Positions 27,439 through 37,436 of a stretch of 64,000 bases of DNA are shown one piece after another. Both the position numbers and the translations under genes were made by a program. Each line of letters begins with the position of its first letter. Position 1 is the stretch's first letter. The notes beneath the pieces are model-generated. The model had not been told where the DNA came from. It was given only the letters and a program-made list of their open reading frames with translations, and made no database searches. Origin of the DNA: Cyanobium sp. ATX 6A2 (GTDB lineage Bacteria; Cyanobacteriota; Cyanobacteriia; PCC-6307; Cyanobiaceae); assembly GCF_024346355.1 (NCBI RefSeq), contig NZ_JAGQCU010000007.1, positions 62,001 to 126,000 on the forward strand, written 5' to 3'.

Positions 27439-27693
27439 TTAGGCCTGTTCGGCCTTCTGAGACTCAAGCTGGGCCAGGATGGCTTCGATCCTCGCCAGCT
27501 CCGGGTGCTGCGTCAGGGTGAAATCCACCTGCTTCTGCGGCAGCTTCAGCCTCTGGCCCATTCCGATCACATCCTTGATCAGCCGATCGCGATAGGCCGT
27601 GAGCTGCTCAATCGACTCCTCCAGCTCCTCCTGGCTGGGTACGGCGGCGTTGATCGCAGACGTGTCGGCGCGAGCAGGGGTGCCGTCGGGCAT
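27439..27693 (-). CDS. Conserved small protein of the phycobilisome region
   Basis: Protein of 84 residues, mostly helical. It contains SQEELEESIEQLTAYRDRLI then KDVIGMGQRLKLPQKQ and ends in a repetitive AILAQLESQKAEQA. It has a coiled-coil look with no membrane segment. It precedes the CpeS/CpcS-type lyase gene by 34 bases on the same strand, so it is probably cotranscribed with that gene. No function is known to me. Confidence 0.7.
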   Translation of the reverse strand: MPDGTPARADTSAINAAVPSQEELEESIEQLTAYRDRLIKDVIGMGQRLKLPQKQVDFTLTQHPELARIEAILAQLESQKAEQA

Positions 27694-28636
<943 letters not shown>

Positions 28637-28683
28637 TTCATCCGAAGAGATTGCTCTCTTTTCACCAACTACCACACCCTTAA

Positions 28684-29193
<510 letters not shown>

Positions 29194-29225
29194 TCAGTCT
29201 CTGATCATTTGTTGAGGAGAAACCA

Positions 29226-29250
29226 GGAGGCCTCAGGGCCTCCTTTTTTT
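29226..29250 (+). terminator. Rho-independent terminator after cpeBA
   Basis: A perfect GGAGGCC...GGCCTCC stem with a short loop (29226-29243) is followed by TTTTTTT. It lies between cpeA and cpeZ. It probably ends most cpeBA transcripts, or lets a small share through to cpeZ, giving far less lyase than antenna protein. Confidence 0.92.
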
Positions 29251-29287
29251 GTGAGAAAATAAACCTTCACTGACCCCTTTCCCCTGG

Positions 29288-29908
29288 ATGGACATGGAAC
29301 CGTTGGATCTGTTGTTTGAGGATCTGGCTCACCCCAATCCCTACATCCAGAACCAGGCCTTCACGGCCATGGTCCGCGACTGGCCCCAGCAGGCTCTTCC
29401 CCGTCTGCTCGGTCTCTTGGCCCAACCGGACATCAGCTTGCGCCGGGCTTCCGTGCGCGGCATCGGCGCCTTTGGCGCTGCCGCCTTGCTGCCCCTGGCT
29501 GATCTGCTGCAGGCCAGCACGGACAGCACCATCCGAGCCAGCTGCGTGAAGGCCTATGCCCAGGTGGCCTCCAACAAGCCGGGGATTCAGTTTCCCGAGG
29601 CGGCTATGCAGGCCATCGAGGAGGCCCTCAGCGATCCCTCACCGGTTGTTGCTGTGGCTGCAGTGATGGCCCTTGGGCAGGTGGGACAGCAGGCGTTGCC
29701 ACTGCTGCTGAACGTGGTGAACGGTGACAACCCAGCCCAGGCCGTGGCTGCTGTGAATGCACTCGCCCAGATTGATGATCCGGCCGTTGTGCAGAGTCTG
29801 CGTGATCTGCAGCAGCAGCCACAGGTCGACCGTTATGTGCTCGAGTCGTTGGAGTCGGCCCTGTCTCGCATGAGCGATCTGCGTGCTCGTCAACCGCAGT
29901 CGCGCTGA
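29288..29908 (+). CDS. cpeZ: Phycoerythrobilin lyase subunit CpeZ (HEAT repeat)
   Basis: Protein of 206 residues (an ATG 29294 start is possible). It has HEAT repeats from the first residues: PLDLLFEDLAHPNPYIQNQA, ALPRLLGLLAQPDISLRRAS, ALLPLADLLQASTDS and VVAVAAVMALGQVGQQALPL. CpeZ aids CpeY in attaching phycoerythrobilin to CpeA Cys82 and may act as a chaperone in CpeB chromophorylation. It sits between the cpeBA terminator and the HEAT-repeat gene at 29.9 kb on the other strand. The identity rests on size, repeats and location. Confidence 0.85.
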   Translation: MDMEPLDLLFEDLAHPNPYIQNQAFTAMVRDWPQQALPRLLGLLAQPDISLRRASVRGIGAFGAAALLPLADLLQASTDSTIRASCVKAYAQVASNKPGIQFPEAAMQAIEEALSDPSPVVAVAAVMALGQVGQQALPLLLNVVNGDNPAQAVAAVNALAQIDDPAVVQSLRDLQQQPQVDRYVLESLESALSRMSDLRARQPQSR

Positions 29909-29927
29909 TGCGGGGCGAACAACCTCG

Positions 29928-30818
29928 TCATCTGTTCAACTGATTGATGGCCAGTTCCAGAACAACCCGGACATCAGGGTGTTCTTCCCGGTCCACACTG
30001 GCCTGCAAAGCAGGCAGTGCGTGCTTGGCTCCCAGCTTCATCAGCGAAAGGGCTGCATTCTTGCGGACCTGTTCTTCCGCGTCGGTGAGCAGAGGGAGCA
30101 GACGCGGGCAGGCCCATTCGGGCTCGTGCAGCTTCCCCAGCAAGGTTGCCGCTTCTGCGCGCACCTCGGTGTCCGGGTCATCCAGCGCGTACAGCAGCAG
30201 TTGTCTCGCCCGAACATCTCCCAGGGCCTGGATCTGATCGCCGAGGGCTGCAACCGCCGCTGCCCTGATCCCGGCATCCGGCGAGCTGGCTGCCTGGCGA
30301 AGTGCCTCGGGGGCCTTGGCGCCGATGAAGGCGATCCCCCAGCTGGCCAGACCCTGTTGCATGGCTGAAGCTTCTGGATGCACCAGCACCGAGAAGAGCT
30401 GATCGAGGGCAAGCTCACCGACTGCAGCCATCGCTCCGACAGCCGATCCCTGCACAACGGGATCCGAATCTGCCAGCAAGGCCTCGAGCAATGTGGGCAA
30501 GGCAGCGGGATTGGCGATCAGGGTCAGCGTTTTGGCCGCGGCGCGGCGAACGGTGACATTTTCATGGCAGCGCAATGCACGGCAGAGTGCGGGCACAGCC
30601 GCCCCACCCACCACGCCAAGGCTTTCGGCAAATGTGAGCCGCATCAAGCCCCTGGCATCACCCAGGCCGGCCACCATGCGTTCAATTGCTTCGCTGTCGG
30701 AGGCAGGCACCAGCCCCTCGCGTAGTTGGGAGCGGAGCTCTGCCGCCAAGGTGTTGGCCTCCTCCACGCTCAGTTTCTGGTTCCCAGAGCCGGGGGCCAT
30801 GGACAGCTCGTCAGACAA
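29928..30818 (-). CDS. cpeF: Bilin lyase of the CpeF/MpeV type (HEAT repeat)
   Basis: Protein of 296 residues built of HEAT repeats: IERMVAGLGDARGLMRLTFA, ESLGVVGGAAVPALCRALRC, RRAAAKTLTLIANPAALPTL, VVQGSAVGAMAAVGELALDQ and later DPDTEVRAEAATLLGKLHEP. CpeF attaches phycoerythrobilin doubly to CpeB Cys50/Cys61 in other cyanobacteria. This protein has the right size and neighbours for CpeF/MpeV. A confusion with NblB-type HEAT proteins, which are about this size, cannot be excluded from sequence alone. It faces cpeZ with 19 bases between stops. Confidence 0.75.
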   Translation of the reverse strand: MSDELSMAPGSGNQKLSVEEANTLAAELRSQLREGLVPASDSEAIERMVAGLGDARGLMRLTFAESLGVVGGAAVPALCRALRCHENVTVRRAAAKTLTLIANPAALPTLLEALLADSDPVVQGSAVGAMAAVGELALDQLFSVLVHPEASAMQQGLASWGIAFIGAKAPEALRQAASSPDAGIRAAAVAALGDQIQALGDVRARQLLLYALDDPDTEVRAEAATLLGKLHEPEWACPRLLPLLTDAEEQVRKNAALSLMKLGAKHALPALQASVDREEHPDVRVVLELAINQLNR

Positions 30819-30893
30819 GGGCCTCGCTCATCTCAATCTGAATTATCGGGGGCAGCCGTGGTGTTTCTATGGTGTGCTTAACAAGATCAGGCC

Positions 30894-31322
30894 ATGACCC
30901 GCTTTCTGCTGTCCCACAATCTCCAGGTCGATTCCGACCGCCTGCCTGCTCTGAGTGCCGTGGATCTGGCGACTGGCCTTGCGGCACACGTGCCCACCGG
31001 TATCCAGGCCCAGGCCCTCAGTCACCCCCACTGGTTGGTTCAGGTGGAAGCCGATCTGCTGCCCGCCGATCTGGCCGAAGCCGTGCTCCTGGCCTGGAGA
31101 CGGTTGCGCTCCAGTGCGGGCGCTTCCGTTGACACTTGCCAGTTGCTGGCCTTGGGCGGTCGCAAGGATGATCCCGCCGGCCCTGGGGCTGTGCTGCAAC
31201 AAGGTGACTGGGGAGTTGATGTGGTGGAAACGCTGGATGTTGTCGCGTTCTTGCAGTCGATTAACTGGGAACAGCTCAAACAGGGGCGTGCTGCCGATGG
31301 TGTGTTTGAGCTTCGGGGGTGA
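30894..31322 (+). CDS. DUF2656 family protein of the phycobilisome region
   Basis: Protein of 142 residues. It begins MTRFLLSHNLQVDSDRLPAL, contains LSHPHWLVQVEADLLPADLA and LLALGGRKDDPAGPGAVL, and ends QGDWGVDVVETLDVVAFLQS followed by ELRG. The order of the SHN start, HPHW, a LxLGGRKD turn and the WGVDVVET core fits the cyanobacterial DUF2656 family. The function is unknown; its place among cpe genes suggests a role in phycoerythrin assembly. It abuts the facing gene: the two stops form TGATCA at 31320-31325. Confidence 0.8.
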   Translation: MTRFLLSHNLQVDSDRLPALSAVDLATGLAAHVPTGIQAQALSHPHWLVQVEADLLPADLAEAVLLAWRRLRSSAGASVDTCQLLALGGRKDDPAGPGAVLQQGDWGVDVVETLDVVAFLQSINWEQLKQGRAADGVFELRG

Positions 31323-31643
31323 TCAGCGCTGTTTGCGCCGGCGGCGTGGCGGTTTCGGTTCGGACACAGGTGGTTGACCAGGCTCCATGGCCAGTCCGGT
31401 CGCCGCTATATCCCCCTCCAAGCCGCGCACGGTCGCAACCGTGATTCCGTTCTGGTGGAGCTGCTGCAGGCTGTGGCTCAGCATCTCTCGTGGAACCCGA
31501 AGCTGTTGGCACGGCCTCTGGGTCGTTTCAGAGCGCACACCGGTCACAACCAGAAGTGCATCAGCGAGATGGGGGCCCATGGCGTCTCCGATTTGGTTGG
31601 CTTCAGGTTGGTCGTCTTCTGGGTGAACCGTATCAAGCCTCAC
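31323..31643 (-). CDS. Small protein with CpcD-like fold and basic tail
   Basis: Protein of 106 residues. The middle, LLVVTGVRSE, then LRVPREMLSHSLQQLHQNGI followed by TVATVRG, has the spacing of a CpcD (capping linker) domain: a V-x-G strand, a VPxxxLxxxLQxIHxxGG helix and a closing strand. It ends in KPPRRRRKQR, strongly basic. There is no linker domain of the ordinary kind. It may cap or bind phycobilisome rods, but this fold is inferred from pattern only. The stop abuts that of the DUF2656 gene. Confidence 0.6.
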   Translation of the reverse strand: MRLDTVHPEDDQPEANQIGDAMGPHLADALLVVTGVRSETTQRPCQQLRVPREMLSHSLQQLHQNGITVATVRGLEGDIAATGLAMEPGQPPVSEPKPPRRRRKQR

Positions 31644-31748
31644 AGTTCTTAAAACTGCGTCGCTGTCGCCCCGCTGCCGAGCAGAGTTGGAATCAGCTCC
31701 CCCTCGAGCTGCACGGCTTCAACCGCTGCGAAACCTGAGAACAGCATT

Positions 31749-33104
31749 GTGCCCAGTTCAAGCAACAGCTACGACAATATTCATCCGGGGCTCAGTCATC
31801 GCGATGCGCTGGCCATTCTCGAGCAGTCCCTGAGTGAGCTTGATTCCGCCAGCGACTACTACATGGCGGCTGCTCATCTCGTGAACTTCCCGGGCAAGGT
31901 CACGGAAGACGCGCTGCTACGGCTCATCGAGAATCCTTCAGCTGAACAGGCTGTCAACCACGCGCGCCGAAAAGCCGTGGAAGTTCTGGGGCGACTGGGG
32001 ACTCAGCGGGCCATCCCCTGCATCGGCCGCTGTCTGCGGAGCGATGATCGCTATCTTGTTGAAAATGCCGCCTGGGCTCTTCTGCAACTTCAGTGTCAGG
32101 ACGCCGAACTGCACCAGGCGATGTGTCAGCGTCTCAGCGATCCAAGCCAGAGCCGCAGGGTGTTGATTCAGGCTCTGGCGGGGCTGGGAGTTCGTGCTGC
32201 GCTGCCCGTGCTTCAGTTGCTGCAGGACGATGAGAATCCAGGGGTGCGCGGGGCGGCTCTGGCGGGTGTGGCCCAGCTCACTGGCGATGGCAGTCGCCTG
32301 CAGGACCTGGAGGATCATCTCACCCTGCCGAACCAGATGGACCGGCAGTCGGCGATTCAGGATCTGATCGACAGCCGGGCTTCTTGGTTGCTGCCTTCAA
32401 TCCTCAAAGCGCCTGTTTCACCTGTGTTCAGGCTACGCGCCCTGCGGGCACTCTGGCCGGTGCAGGACACACAACACGCTGGCCTCGATCTACTGGCCTG
32501 TCTGGATGCCTTGATGCGCGACCATCCCGAAGATCTCGTGTTGGTGCACTGTTACGACACGGAGCCGACCACGTCCTTCCTGTTTGAGGAATTCTTTGGC
32601 ACCGATTTCAGTCGTTGCTATCTAGCTCTGGCCACATTGAAGCAGAGGTCCCCAGCTGAGCTCTGGCCTGTTTTCTGGAAGCGATGGCTGGAGGATGCCC
32701 ATAACGACTATGGCGCCCACTACTTCTTCATTAAACTCCTCGGCAGTGTGGTCGACTGGCCTTCCGATGCCTTACCAACCATTCAGGCCCTGCTGCTTGA
32801 GGCCATCAACAGCAAGCGACCACAATTTATGAAGTCAAAACCGGCTGCCTGTCTGGCGCTGAATAAGCACTATCACGCTATCTGGAGCAATGACCTCCAG
32901 CATTGGCTCTCCCCTGATCGCTCACCGAACTGGGAGCTCCGCTATACAGCCTGGATGGGTGTTGAATCCATCGGTGGTGGGAAAGTTCTTGATCGCCTCC
33001 TTGCGAACTTGCCGGAAGTGTTGACCTGTCAAGACCCTGATCCTTTCGTTGACCGAAAACGTCAGCTACTGATCTCTGAAAATCGGGTCTGGAAGGAACC
33101 ATGA
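31749..33104 (+). CDS. cpeY: Phycoerythrobilin lyase subunit CpeY (HEAT repeat)
   Basis: Protein of 451 residues from a GTG start at 31749. It has a HEAT-like N-terminal part (PGLSHRDALAILEQSLSEL, RKAVEVLGRLGTQRAIPCI, NAAWALLQLQ), a middle with PNQMDRQSAIQDLIDSRASW, and a longer C-terminus with YDTEPTTSFLFEEFFGTDF and YGAHYFFIKLLGSVVDWPSD, as in CpeY. It attaches phycoerythrobilin to CpeA Cys82, helped by CpeZ. Its 3' end overlaps the facing cpeR by 43 bases. Sampled base composition is lower in GC than the flanks. Confidence 0.93.
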   Translation: MPSSSNSYDNIHPGLSHRDALAILEQSLSELDSASDYYMAAAHLVNFPGKVTEDALLRLIENPSAEQAVNHARRKAVEVLGRLGTQRAIPCIGRCLRSDDRYLVENAAWALLQLQCQDAELHQAMCQRLSDPSQSRRVLIQALAGLGVRAALPVLQLLQDDENPGVRGAALAGVAQLTGDGSRLQDLEDHLTLPNQMDRQSAIQDLIDSRASWLLPSILKAPVSPVFRLRALRALWPVQDTQHAGLDLLACLDALMRDHPEDLVLVHCYDTEPTTSFLFEEFFGTDFSRCYLALATLKQRSPAELWPVFWKRWLEDAHNDYGAHYFFIKLLGSVVDWPSDALPTIQALLLEAINSKRPQFMKSKPAACLALNKHYHAIWSNDLQHWLSPDRSPNWELRYTAWMGVESIGGGKVLDRLLANLPEVLTCQDPDPFVDRKRQLLISENRVWKEP

Positions 33105-33373
33105 TTTGCCCAATAGCGCTGAATCTCCAGCCCTCTCGGGCGTGGTACACCTGCTTCTGCCCTCAAGATCTTGAATGTGCGCCGCGGTCCCATGGGCCAG
33201 TTGCCGACGGCGCGTACCACACGTACGTCCCCGCCTAGAACTCTAAGGCAGTCTTGAAATCGCTCCAACTGCGTTTGATCGACTGTTTCAAACACAAAGT
33301 CTTGTCCTAGGCAGATCAGGTGTTGCGAGCGGATCCAGCTACGGAATTGCTGGTTAGCCCTATCAATATCCAT
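33062..33373 (-). CDS. cpeR: Phycoerythrin operon activator CpeR
   Basis: Protein of 103 residues. It contains FRSWIRSQHLICLGQDFVFE followed by TVDQTQLERFQDCLRVLGGD, then WPMGPRRTFKILRAEAGVP, matching cyanobacterial CpeR. CpeR is required for cpeBA transcription in phycoerythrin-containing strains (known from F. diplosiphon). It is 10 bases downstream of cpeT on the same strand, so it is probably expressed with cpeS-cpeT. Its 3' end overlaps cpeY. The frame has lower GC than the flanks. Confidence 0.88.
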   Translation of the reverse strand: MDIDRANQQFRSWIRSQHLICLGQDFVFETVDQTQLERFQDCLRVLGGDVRVVRAVGNWPMGPRRTFKILRAEAGVPRPRGLEIQRYWANHGSFQTRFSEISS

Positions 33374-33383
33374 AATCCCTGTG

Positions 33384-34022
33384 CTAAATAATGATATTTG
33401 AGTCTGTTTCTTTCTCTGCCATTCGGCTCACCCACTCGGCGGTGATGTCGCTCTCAAAGCTGGCAACACGTTCAAACTGCAGCGGCCCATGTTCGGAGCC
33501 CCACTGCAGCTCATCGGTGGCTGGATCAAAACCCTGATCTCGACTGATCCAACGCTCGCGGTCGACCAACACCTCGCTCACCAGATAGGTGCGCCGTCCA
33601 TTGCGTGGCACTAAGCAGATCTGACCAGGTTCCAATCCACCGCTGAAACAGCCTGGAGCCGTCTCACGGAAATGCATAGCACAACCACAGCGCTGCTTGA
33701 GCCGATCAGCACGAATGATCTTGAGCAGTTCAGGTGTGAAGCCTCCCCCAGCCAGCCGTATCGGTGTGTCGAATCCATAGTTCTCAACGACCTGAGTTTG
33801 TTCCGATGGAATCAGTCGATGAACGCCCTGTCGATAGGGTCGCCAAGGATCGTGATCGTAGCTTTGTTCAGAGTAAAAACCAGGGCCGTTAAACACTTCC
33901 CATGGAAGAGGTCGGAAATAGATATTGATGTGCGCATACTTTATGGGGTCACATTGTGACTGGGCGGCATTGCTATAGTGGCCCGCCAGTGTCTTCGCGA
34001 ATCTCAAGGCAAGTTCAGTCAC
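33384..34022 (-). CDS. cpeT: Chromophore lyase CpeT
   Basis: Protein of 212 residues. It starts MTELALRFAKTLAGHYSNAA and has YAHINIYFRPLPWEVFNGPG, then FYSEQSYDHDPWRPYRQGVH, a CAMHFRETAPGCFSGGLEPG region and YLVSEVLVDRERWISRDQGF. CpeT attaches phycoerythrobilin to CpeB Cys159-type sites in related strains. It is 12 bases downstream of cpeS. The second CpeT/CpcT-family protein in the window (44.1 kb) is placed next to phycocyanin genes, so the two probably serve PE and PC respectively. Confidence 0.93.
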   Translation of the reverse strand: MTELALRFAKTLAGHYSNAAQSQCDPIKYAHINIYFRPLPWEVFNGPGFYSEQSYDHDPWRPYRQGVHRLIPSEQTQVVENYGFDTPIRLAGGGFTPELLKIIRADRLKQRCGCAMHFRETAPGCFSGGLEPGQICLVPRNGRRTYLVSEVLVDRERWISRDQGFDPATDELQWGSEHGPLQFERVASFESDITAEWVSRMAEKETDSNIII

Positions 34023-34034
34023 GTTGGTTCTTGT

Positions 34035-34577
34035 TTAATCTAATGACTCCAAGCGCCGGATTTCGGATGCGAAGGATGTCTGCAGTACCCCTGAACCGGC
34101 CGAGGTGCGCAGCACTGAAGAGCGGCAGCGAACATTCTCAGATACGAACCAAATCCGCTCCTCTGCAATGGATTGACCATATTGTGTGTGCAGTATGAAA
34201 GTATCATCTTCGAGAAATGTGTAGTTTGATATTGCTTGTTCAGATTCTGCGTATCCGGCGCTTCGCAGCATGATCCCCTTGCAATGATCTGATGGCACTG
34301 GGACGAGAACACATGATCCAGCCGATATCTCGCTGGGGTCATCGGGTTCCCAGTCGCTTTCAGCATGCCATTCCATTCTAAAAGGAAGCAATGGTTCGGT
34401 GGTGCTGACTGAGGATTCGTGCAGTAGCTGAAGAACCAGTGGATCTTGGGGATCCATTGCTTCGATCAAGACCGAACTGCGGACGTCCTCAAATTGCTGA
34501 AAAGCAAGAGAATGACCGCTTCTCATGGAACGCCAGCGGCCCAGACTGCGTGCAATGAAGGTTTCAAGCTGCATCAA
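34035..34577 (-). CDS. cpeS: Phycoerythrobilin lyase CpeS
   Basis: Protein of 180 residues (ATG 34577 or 34574). The N-terminal LETFIARSLGRWRSMRSGHS then LAFQQFEDVRSSVLIEAM is the CpeS/CpcS signature; SAGSCVLVPVPSDHCKGIML and the C-terminal EERIWFVSENVRCRSSVLRT follow. CpeS attaches phycoerythrobilin to CpeB Cys82. Order cpeS-cpeT-cpeR on one strand supports this. It is the more CpeS-like of the two family members here. The composition is AT-rich relative to neighbours. Confidence 0.9.
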   Translation of the reverse strand: MMQLETFIARSLGRWRSMRSGHSLAFQQFEDVRSSVLIEAMDPQDPLVLQLLHESSVSTTEPLLPFRMEWHAESDWEPDDPSEISAGSCVLVPVPSDHCKGIMLRSAGYAESEQAISNYTFLEDDTFILHTQYGQSIAEERIWFVSENVRCRSSVLRTSAGSGVLQTSFASEIRRLESLD

Positions 34578-34871
34578 CGCTGATCAGGCCTTGTCTTGGT
34601 GAGCTGTCCTCCCGGATGGGAGACGACCTCCTTGGACCATATGCACCCAGGTTTCGATCATCATGTTGATGGCGGGTGGTTGTGCGTCAGTGCTTTGATT
34701 CGCCTGTGGCACATATAGCCATCGATTGTTGCTGTTTCTGGAGTTCATAGTTGTCATTTACGAAATCGGTGAGAATGGGGATTGGGGCGATAAGGCCCTG
34801 CCGAATCATGGTTAGAATCTTTTTGGCATGGGGCTCGTTTCACCCCCCTTCCCGCCTCTTTGTAATCCTTT
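34578..34871. other. Gap between cpeS and the cpeE linker
   Basis: About 290 bases, low in GC, with no supported gene on either strand. It should contain the promoter of cpeS-cpeT-cpeR and a 3' region of the linker operon. I could not pick out a clear terminator or -10/-35. Confidence 0.45.
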
Positions 34872-35612
34872 TCAGGATTCGGTGACTGATGCGATTCGAC
34901 CTCCACGCCGATGAACCGACTGGATGGCGGATGAGAGCGAGCTGAAGGGAACGGTGGTGATTTGTTTGACTCGGCGATTGACGCCAACAGGATTGGCAGT
35001 TGTCCAGCGAATCACAAAGCGCTGGCTGTCACGGCCACCTGGGCCTGGAGTTTTTTGGCTGTCTCTCGGGGTTGAGCCGGTGGCCAGGCTGATCAGCAAT
35101 TGTGATTGCTGATCACCATCAAAACCAGCAAAACCTGAAGCTAATGCACGCGTTCTGTTGTACGTCACGTTTGATTCGCCACACTGGCTTATGGCGCCTC
35201 GGTCAAAAGGCACTGTGTCAAATCCGAAGACTTCCAAGTACTCAGCGCTGTACATATAGCTGTTAATTTCTGCTTCATAGCCATTATCAGCCAGGATCTG
35301 TACATGTTCACTGAGTTCAGCTTGATTTCGTGGGGCCCGGCCCAACAAATGCTTGAAGTTGAGTTCAACAAAGCGATAGGGGCCATTGGCATCAAAAAAC
35401 AGGCGGCGATAGGTGTCAGACAGGGCCAAGGCATTGATCAGGCCTTGCACAGTGAGATCGCCATTGCAAAACAGGCTTTCGGCTGTGAGGGAACGATCTT
35501 CCTCAAAGAGGTGGGCATTGCCGAAGACCTGGCGGTAGGCGGCATTCAGCTGGGCCTGGGCCTCTGACTGGCGCAAATCAGAATTGGGGCCGGCGAGAGT
35601 TGAGTTGAGCAT
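34872..35612 (-). CDS. cpeE: Phycobilisome rod linker, CpeE-like
   Basis: Protein of 246 residues from ATG 35612. A single PBS linker domain spans about residues 20-150: AQLNAAYRQVFGNAHLFEED, FVELNFKHLLGRAPRNQAEL and a NGYEAEINSYMYSAEYLEVF end. A CpcD domain ends it (TVPFSSLSSAIQSVHRRGGR). These linkers hold phycoerythrin hexamers in the rod. Size and order, after the double-domain linker, fit CpeE of marine Synechococcus. The gene is in a minus-strand run with the next two linkers. Confidence 0.85.
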   Translation of the reverse strand: MLNSTLAGPNSDLRQSEAQAQLNAAYRQVFGNAHLFEEDRSLTAESLFCNGDLTVQGLINALALSDTYRRLFFDANGPYRFVELNFKHLLGRAPRNQAELSEHVQILADNGYEAEINSYMYSAEYLEVFGFDTVPFDRGAISQCGESNVTYNRTRALASGFAGFDGDQQSQLLISLATGSTPRDSQKTPGPGGRDSQRFVIRWTTANPVGVNRRVKQITTVPFSSLSSAIQSVHRRGGRIASVTES

Positions 35613-35685
35613 GGCTTTTATGGGGGCTTGGGGAGAGGATGGGAGAAAGCGAGCTGGCGTGGCGGGAAGGTGGGTACGCTTGGGT

Positions 35686-37305
35686 TCAGGCGATCTCGGT
35701 GATCGAGAGGATCCTTCCACCACGCCGATGGATGTATCCCAACTGGGTGGTGATGTCGCTGCCGCTGACCACGTAACTGGCGTTGGGGGTGCGCTGGCGA
35801 CCGCCTGCAGGCTGGGCATTGACGACAATCCGGAACCGCTTTGTTGTGGGATCCGCAGATCCAGAGGTTGCGGCAAGTCTGTTGACTCTCACCGTGGTGG
35901 TGGACCAGTTTGAGGGTGACGAGCCTGTGGCCACAGAATTCAGCAGACTCGAGCCAGATTGCACGGTGTCACTTGCTGCATAGCCCTGAACGAGCGCGAT
36001 CTGCCGATTGAAGGAAACCTGTTTGCGGCCACTCTCAGTTGCTACGCGTAGATAGGGAACAGTATTTTCGCCGAACGTATTCTGATATTCCTCGCTATCG
36101 ACGTAACTGTTGATTTCAGTTTCGTAGCCCTGCATTGCAAGCCTTTGCACATGCTCGCTCACCTCGGCCTGATTAGCAGGTGCACGTCCAAGAAGATGTC
36201 TGAAGTTGAGCTCTACAAATCGGTAGGGAGCATTGGCTTCAAAGAAGCGGCGGCGATAGTCTGCCGAGTTTGCCACAGCTCTCACGAATTCGCGGGTGCT
36301 GAGCCTTCCCTCTGCAAACTGGCTTTCGGCAGTGAGGCTGCGTTCGCTCTCCATCACGTGGGCATTTCCCAGAACTTGCCGGTACACCGAGCGGACTAGC
36401 GCGGCAATCTGATCAGCTGAATCGCCGCTGCAGCGCTCAAACACTTCCTGCTGACGTTGGCCAAGCCCAAAACCTACGTAGAGATCACCCCGCATGGGTG
36501 CCGAGTCGCCGCCGTCGGCACTGTTCCGCTTCACAGGTTCAAACATGCCACGCGCCGAACCAGTCCCTGATCTACCCATCAGCTGAGACGAATCAGATCG
36601 GTATACCTGTGCGGGAATCTTGATTGAGAGCCTATAGCCGCTCACCAGATTACCCAGCAGCTGACTCTTCGATCCTATGGCTGTGTCGCTACCTGCGAAG
36701 TTCTGCTCAAGTGCTGCCATCCGGTTGAAGACACACTGTGGCTGACCTACTGGAGAGTTCCAGCTGGTGGGGTATGGAACAGTGTCCTCACCAAACGTCT
36801 GAATATATTCATCAGAGTCAAGATAGCTATTGATCTCGCCTGCGAAACCACTGGAGGCGATCAGTGCCACATGGTTGGATATTTCGGCTTCATTGTGCGG
36901 GGGGCGACCCAGCAGATGCTTGAAGTTCAACTCAACCGCCCGATGCGGAGACACGGCATCAAAAAAGCGTGATTGATAAAATCCCGACTGTGCCAATCGA
37001 CGCACGAATTCTCGTACGTTGATATCGCCATTGCGGAGCTTAGACTCAGAGCTGAGCAGCCGTTCGCTTTCCATCGGCTGAACATTGCCGAACACTTGGC
37101 GATAGGCGGCTGTCACCGCAATCTGATAGGCAGTGTTGTCGTTTGCTGTGAATGGTGAAGGCGCATTGAGTTCTTGCTGATTCCGGAACCGATCAGCGCT
37201 GGTGGCAGTTTCTGCGGCTCCGTTTCGATTCCGCGAGAAGGTGGCTGGAGCGTCAAGCAACTGTGTGGCGCCAAAGCCAAGGGCTTTGGATTGGTTGACA
37301 GTCAT
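35686..37305 (-). CDS. cpeC: Double-domain phycobilisome rod linker, CpeC-like
   Basis: Protein of 539 residues from ATG 37305. It has two PBS linker domains (first around 60-190: AYRQVFGNVQPMESERLLSS, VELNFKHLLGRPPHNEAEIS; second around 310-430: VRSVYRQVLGNAHVMESERS, RFVELNFRHLLGRAPANQAE) and a C-terminal CpcD-like end (TQLGYIHRRGGRILSITE). Two linker domains let it bridge two phycoerythrin discs. In marine Synechococcus such a doubled linker is called CpeC, from general knowledge. The linker-domain halves are similar to each other, so it is probably an internal duplication. Confidence 0.87.
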   Translation of the reverse strand: MTVNQSKALGFGATQLLDAPATFSRNRNGAAETATSADRFRNQQELNAPSPFTANDNTAYQIAVTAAYRQVFGNVQPMESERLLSSESKLRNGDINVREFVRRLAQSGFYQSRFFDAVSPHRAVELNFKHLLGRPPHNEAEISNHVALIASSGFAGEINSYLDSDEYIQTFGEDTVPYPTSWNSPVGQPQCVFNRMAALEQNFAGSDTAIGSKSQLLGNLVSGYRLSIKIPAQVYRSDSSQLMGRSGTGSARGMFEPVKRNSADGGDSAPMRGDLYVGFGLGQRQQEVFERCSGDSADQIAALVRSVYRQVLGNAHVMESERSLTAESQFAEGRLSTREFVRAVANSADYRRRFFEANAPYRFVELNFRHLLGRAPANQAEVSEHVQRLAMQGYETEINSYVDSEEYQNTFGENTVPYLRVATESGRKQVSFNRQIALVQGYAASDTVQSGSSLLNSVATGSSPSNWSTTTVRVNRLAATSGSADPTTKRFRIVVNAQPAGGRQRTPNASYVVSGSDITTQLGYIHRRGGRILSITEIA

Positions 37306-37436
37306 GGCAGGAAGGGAGTGGTGTTCTGCTGGTGCTGGATGTGTACCTGCAAGCAGCATGATGATTGTGATTGCGTTCTAGGTTGCAGACTTGAGCTTTT
37401 CTGGTGGCTCAGGAGAGCTCAAGCCAGCCTGGCTAA

